This document shows, piece after piece, positions 61,177 to 64,000 of a stretch of 64,000 nucleotides of DNA (position 1 is the stretch's first letter; every line of letters begins with the position of its first letter). The notes under the pieces are model-generated. The model was not told the origin of the DNA. It did not search any database and worked only from the letters and a program-made list of their open reading frames with translations. A program made the translations under genes and the position numbers. The DNA is from Komagataeibacter melaceti (GTDB lineage: Bacteria; Pseudomonadota; Alphaproteobacteria; Acetobacterales; Acetobacteraceae): NCBI RefSeq assembly GCF_003403295.1, contig NZ_QUWV01000039.1:38951-102950 (forward strand). The letters run 5' to 3'.

Positions 61177-63015
61177 CTATACGGCGGCGTCTTCCTCCGC
61201 CTGGGCGGCCCACATCCGCGCGTAATGCCCGCCGCGTTCCAGCAGCGCGCGATGGGGGCCGCGCTCCAGTATGCGCCCCTGTCCCATCACGAGGATTTCA
61301 TCAGCATCGACAATGGTGGACAGCCGGTGGGCGATGATGATGGTGGTGCGGTTGGCCGCCACCGTGTGCAGCGCGGCCTGTATTTCCTGTTCGGTGCGGG
61401 TATCGAGCGCGCTGGTCGCCTCATCAAGCAGCAGCACGCGCGGGTTTTTCAGGATGGTGCGCGCAATGGCCACGCGCTGCTTCTCCCCGCCCGACAGCTT
61501 GAGGCCGCGCTCACCCACGCGGGTGGCGTAGCCTTCGGGCAGCGAGATGATGAAATCATGGATGCAGGCCAGACGCGCCGCCTGCTCGATCTCGGCCTGC
61601 GTGGCGCCAAGGCGGCCATAGGCGATGTTGTAGCCGATCGTATCATTGAACAGGATGGTATCCTGCGGCACCACGCCCACGGCACCGCGCAGCGCCGCCT
61701 GTGCGCAGTCACGGATGTCATGCCCGTCGATCAGGATGCGGCCTGATGTCACGTCATAGAACCGGAACAGCAGGCGGCTTATAGTGGACTTGCCCGCCCC
61801 CGTAGGGCCGACAATGGCCACCCGATGCCCTGTCGGCACATGGAAGCTGACCCCGCGCAGGATCTCACGGTCGGGATGGTAGCTGAAATGCACGTTCTCG
61901 AAGCGGATGTCAGCAGCCGGGGCTTCATCAAGCCGCGCGGGAATGGAAACCGCACCGGGGGAATCGGTAATGTCCGCCTGCTCGTCCATCAGGGCGAACA
62001 TGTGTTCGAGGTCCACCAGTGAATTGCGCAGCGAGGAATACACGCTGCCAAGGAAGTTCAGCGGCAGGTAAAGCTGCATGAGGTAGGTGTTGACCAGCAC
62101 GAAATGGCCCATCGTCATGCGACCGGCCTCGACATCGCGCCCCGCCATGAGCATGACGGCAATCAGGGCCAGGGCTATGATTGCCGCCTGCCCGAAATTC
62201 AGCCCGTTGAGGGAAATCTGGGTGCGCACGGCAGCGCGTTCGTAGCGGCGCTGGGCATCCTCGTAGCGCTGGCGCTCATGTTCCTCGTTATTGAAGTATT
62301 TTACGGTCTCGTAGTTGAGCAGGCTGTCCAGCGCCTTCCAACTTGCCTCGCTGTTGATGTCGTTCATCCGCCGCCGCAGCCCGATCCGCCACGACGTGAA
62401 CCCGATGGTGAACGCCACATAGGCCGCCACCGCCAGCAGCATCACGATGGCGTAGCGCCAGTCAAACAGCCGCCAGATCACGGCTATGACCATCAGCGCC
62501 TCGATCATGGTGGGCACCACGTTGAACACACCCACGCGCAGCACGGTCTCGATCGCATCCGTGCCGCGCGCGATCGCCTGCGTCACGCTGCCTGACTGGC
62601 GGTTGAGATGAAAGCGCAGGGATAGCTGGTGCATGTGGGTAAAGCTGCGCATGGCCGCGATCCGGCTGATCCGGTAGCGCAGGGGCGCGAACAGGGCGTC
62701 ACGCAGTTCGCCCAGCGCGGCGGCGGCCATGCGCAACAGCCCATACCCCACGATCAGCATGAGCGGCATCATCGCCCCCCGCCCCGCCGTGGGCTGCAGG
62801 GCGTCGATCACCCGGCTGTAGGCATAGGGCACGCAGATCGTGGCGATCTTGGCCAGGATGAGCAGCAGGCACACAGCCCCCACCCGCAGGCGGGTGCGCG
62901 GGTCGTGAGAGGGCCAGAGATAGGGAAGAAGGCCACGCAGGGTCGCGGCGGCGGAACGCTCCGGCCTGTCATGCCGGGCCTTGTCGGTAACAGCCATCCG
63001 CATGCCATGCGGCAT
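61177..63015 (-). CDS. Atm1/HMT1-type ABC exporter, fused permease-ATPase
   Basis: About 612 residues; the ATG at 63015 is one of several possible starts (63003, 62997). Six membrane helices fill the first half, with the Atm1-specific SLLNYETVKYFNNEEHERQRY. The ATPase has Walker A VGPTGAGKSTISRLLFRFYD, signature [15 protein letters not shown] and Walker B VLLLDEATSALDTRT. Atm1-type exporters move glutathione- or sulfur-linked species and protect against heavy metals in alphaproteobacteria, which fits a genome with an active SUF system. It is divergent from the NUDIX gene. Confidence 0.88.
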   Translation of the reverse strand: MPHGMRMAVTDKARHDRPERSAAATLRGLLPYLWPSHDPRTRLRVGAVCLLLILAKIATICVPYAYSRVIDALQPTAGRGAMMPLMLIVGYGLLRMAAAALGELRDALFAPLRYRISRIAAMRSFTHMHQLSLRFHLNRQSGSVTQAIARGTDAIETVLRVGVFNVVPTMIEALMVIAVIWRLFDWRYAIVMLLAVAAYVAFTIGFTSWRIGLRRRMNDINSEASWKALDSLLNYETVKYFNNEEHERQRYEDAQRRYERAAVRTQISLNGLNFGQAAIIALALIAVMLMAGRDVEAGRMTMGHFVLVNTYLMQLYLPLNFLGSVYSSLRNSLVDLEHMFALMDEQADITDSPGAVSIPARLDEAPAADIRFENVHFSYHPDREILRGVSFHVPTGHRVAIVGPTGAGKSTISRLLFRFYDVTSGRILIDGHDIRDCAQAALRGAVGVVPQDTILFNDTIGYNIAYGRLGATQAEIEQAARLACIHDFIISLPEGYATRVGERGLKLSGGEKQRVAIARTILKNPRVLLLDEATSALDTRTEQEIQAALHTVAANRTTIIIAHRLSTIVDADEILVMGQGRILERGPHRALLERGGHYARMWAAQAEEDAAV

Positions 63016-63141
63016 CTGCCCCGCGTTTTGCAACCCATATTCCCTGCACCCGGCAGGTCCGGCGCAGGATTGTCAGCATCCGGGACAGCCGGTATGCCAC
63101 CCATGGCCCAAAAGACAGGGCCCGAAAGACAGGGATGGATC

Positions 63142-63993
63142 ATGTCACACAGCCTCGATGGTTTCTTTCGGCATATTACCGCCTGCAATACGGCGGTCCT
63201 GCCCGGGGGGCGGCTGGAATTCCGGCTGGGCCACCAGCCCGCGGGCTGGGTGCAGCCCGACCTGCTGCCGGTCCTGCTGCGCCATGGCATGACCGTGGCG
63301 GGCCGCACCGTCACGCTGGCCGACCCGGCGCGGCTGGAACAGATCGGGGCGGACATGGCGGCGGAAGGGGTCTATCGCTCCCACCACGAACTGTTTGATG
63401 TCTGGACCGACATGGCCGCCCCGCCCGTGGCCCGCATCGACCGTGGCGCGCTGCCGCTGTTTGGCCTGATGGCGGCGGGCGTGCACCTGAACGGGATCGT
63501 GCGCCGCGCGGACGGGCTGCACCTGTGGGTGGCCCGCCGCGCCATGACCAAGCGCCTTGACCCTGGCAAGTTGGACCATCTGGTGGCGGGCGGCATCCCG
63601 GCGGGGCATACCGTCATCCAGACCCTGATCAAGGAAGCCGCGGAAGAAGCCAGCCTGCCCGAGGAACTGGTACGCAACGCCCGCCCCACGGCGGACATAT
63701 GCTACGCGCTTGACAGGCCGGAGGGATTGCGCCGGGATGTGCTGCACTGCTTCGAGCTGGAACTGCCACCCGATTTCGTGCCCGTGCCCGCTGATGGGGA
63801 GGTGGAGGAATTCCGCCTGATTCCCCTGCGGGAAGCCTACGAACTGGTGCGCGATACCGATGCGTTCAAATTCAACGTCAACCTTGTCCTGATTGACCTG
63901 TTCCTGCGCACCGGCATGATTGATGCCTCCAGCCCCGACGGCCAGCGCCTGCGCCGTGGCCTGACCGGCTGGCACACCCCCCACCCCACCTGA
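63142..63993 (+). CDS. NUDIX hydrolase with DUF4743-type N-terminal domain
   Basis: 283 residues from the ATG at 63142. N-terminal domain of about 125 residues (SLDGFFRHITACNT ... SHHELFDVWTDMA) is followed by the NUDIX fold (LFGLMAAGVHLNGIVRR, LWVARRAMTKRLDPGKLDHL). The NUDIX box is GGIPAGHTVIQTLIKEAAEE: the KEAAEEASL core is intact though the first glutamate position is not. The layout matches Tnr3-type proteins, which act on oxidised thiamine diphosphates. It ends 7 bases before the window edge. Confidence 0.82.
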   Translation: MSHSLDGFFRHITACNTAVLPGGRLEFRLGHQPAGWVQPDLLPVLLRHGMTVAGRTVTLADPARLEQIGADMAAEGVYRSHHELFDVWTDMAAPPVARIDRGALPLFGLMAAGVHLNGIVRRADGLHLWVARRAMTKRLDPGKLDHLVAGGIPAGHTVIQTLIKEAAEEASLPEELVRNARPTADICYALDRPEGLRRDVLHCFELELPPDFVPVPADGEVEEFRLIPLREAYELVRDTDAFKFNVNLVLIDLFLRTGMIDASSPDGQRLRRGLTGWHTPHPT

Positions 63994-64000
63994 ACTCCCC

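Overview
The window looks like a chromosomal segment of an acetic acid bacterium (Acetobacteraceae, most likely Komagataeibacter or Gluconacetobacter). Evidence is the high G+C, alphaproteobacterial gene order (nuo-birA-rnj-proS-lolCD-dnaE; tig-clpP-clpX-lon-hup; rrf2-sufBCDSUT-sufA), the metX-metW pair and a short prokaryote-type ProRS. The genus is an inference; no rRNA or species marker is present. No CRISPR array, intact insertion sequence or origin was seen.

Layout. 1-1.4 kb: the N-terminal part of an O-antigen-ligase-like membrane protein running off the left edge, and a divergent phosphoribosyltransferase. 1.4-5.7 kb: a decayed prophage remnant beside tRNA-Ser(UGA). It holds one intact tailspike-like beta-helix protein, three frameshifted or interrupted structural genes and a 5'-truncated tyrosine integrase. 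6.1-10.2 kb: RhlE-like RNA helicase, nitroreductase, metW and metX. 10.4-33.2 kb: a long minus-strand run starting with complex I (nuoA to nuoN) and continuing through birA, rnj, proS, lolC, lolD and dnaE. 33.5-40.7 kb: tRNA-Asp, tRNA-Val, an HU gene, then (minus strand) tig-clpP-clpX-lon, with tRNA-Leu next to tig. 40.8-46 kb: nnr, a CopD/HemJ-like membrane protein, a second DEAD-box helicase and an RlmD-type rRNA methyltransferase. 46-52.7 kb: the SUF iron-sulfur operon with its Rrf2 regulator. 52.7-57.8 kb: a DUF445 protein and, divergently, a degenerate PEP-carboxylase-like protein overlapping a metallo-beta-lactamase-fold hydrolase. 58-64 kb: stand-alone fusA, rpmB, a small unknown gene, an Atm1-type ABC exporter and a NUDIX protein.

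Most striking points. (1) The complex I operon has thirteen genes: nuoM is absent and nuoL is followed eight bases later by nuoN. (2) The PEP-carboxylase-like protein keeps the family framework but has lost or changed several catalytic positions. (3) coaX, usual between birA and rnj in alphaproteobacteria, is not there. (4) A perfect 16-base palindrome lies upstream of the SUF regulator. (5) The prophage has been worn down except for a signal-peptide-bearing tailspike. The SUF operon is functionally coherent with complex I, which needs many Fe-S clusters, and the clp/lon/tig block forms a protein-quality-control unit.
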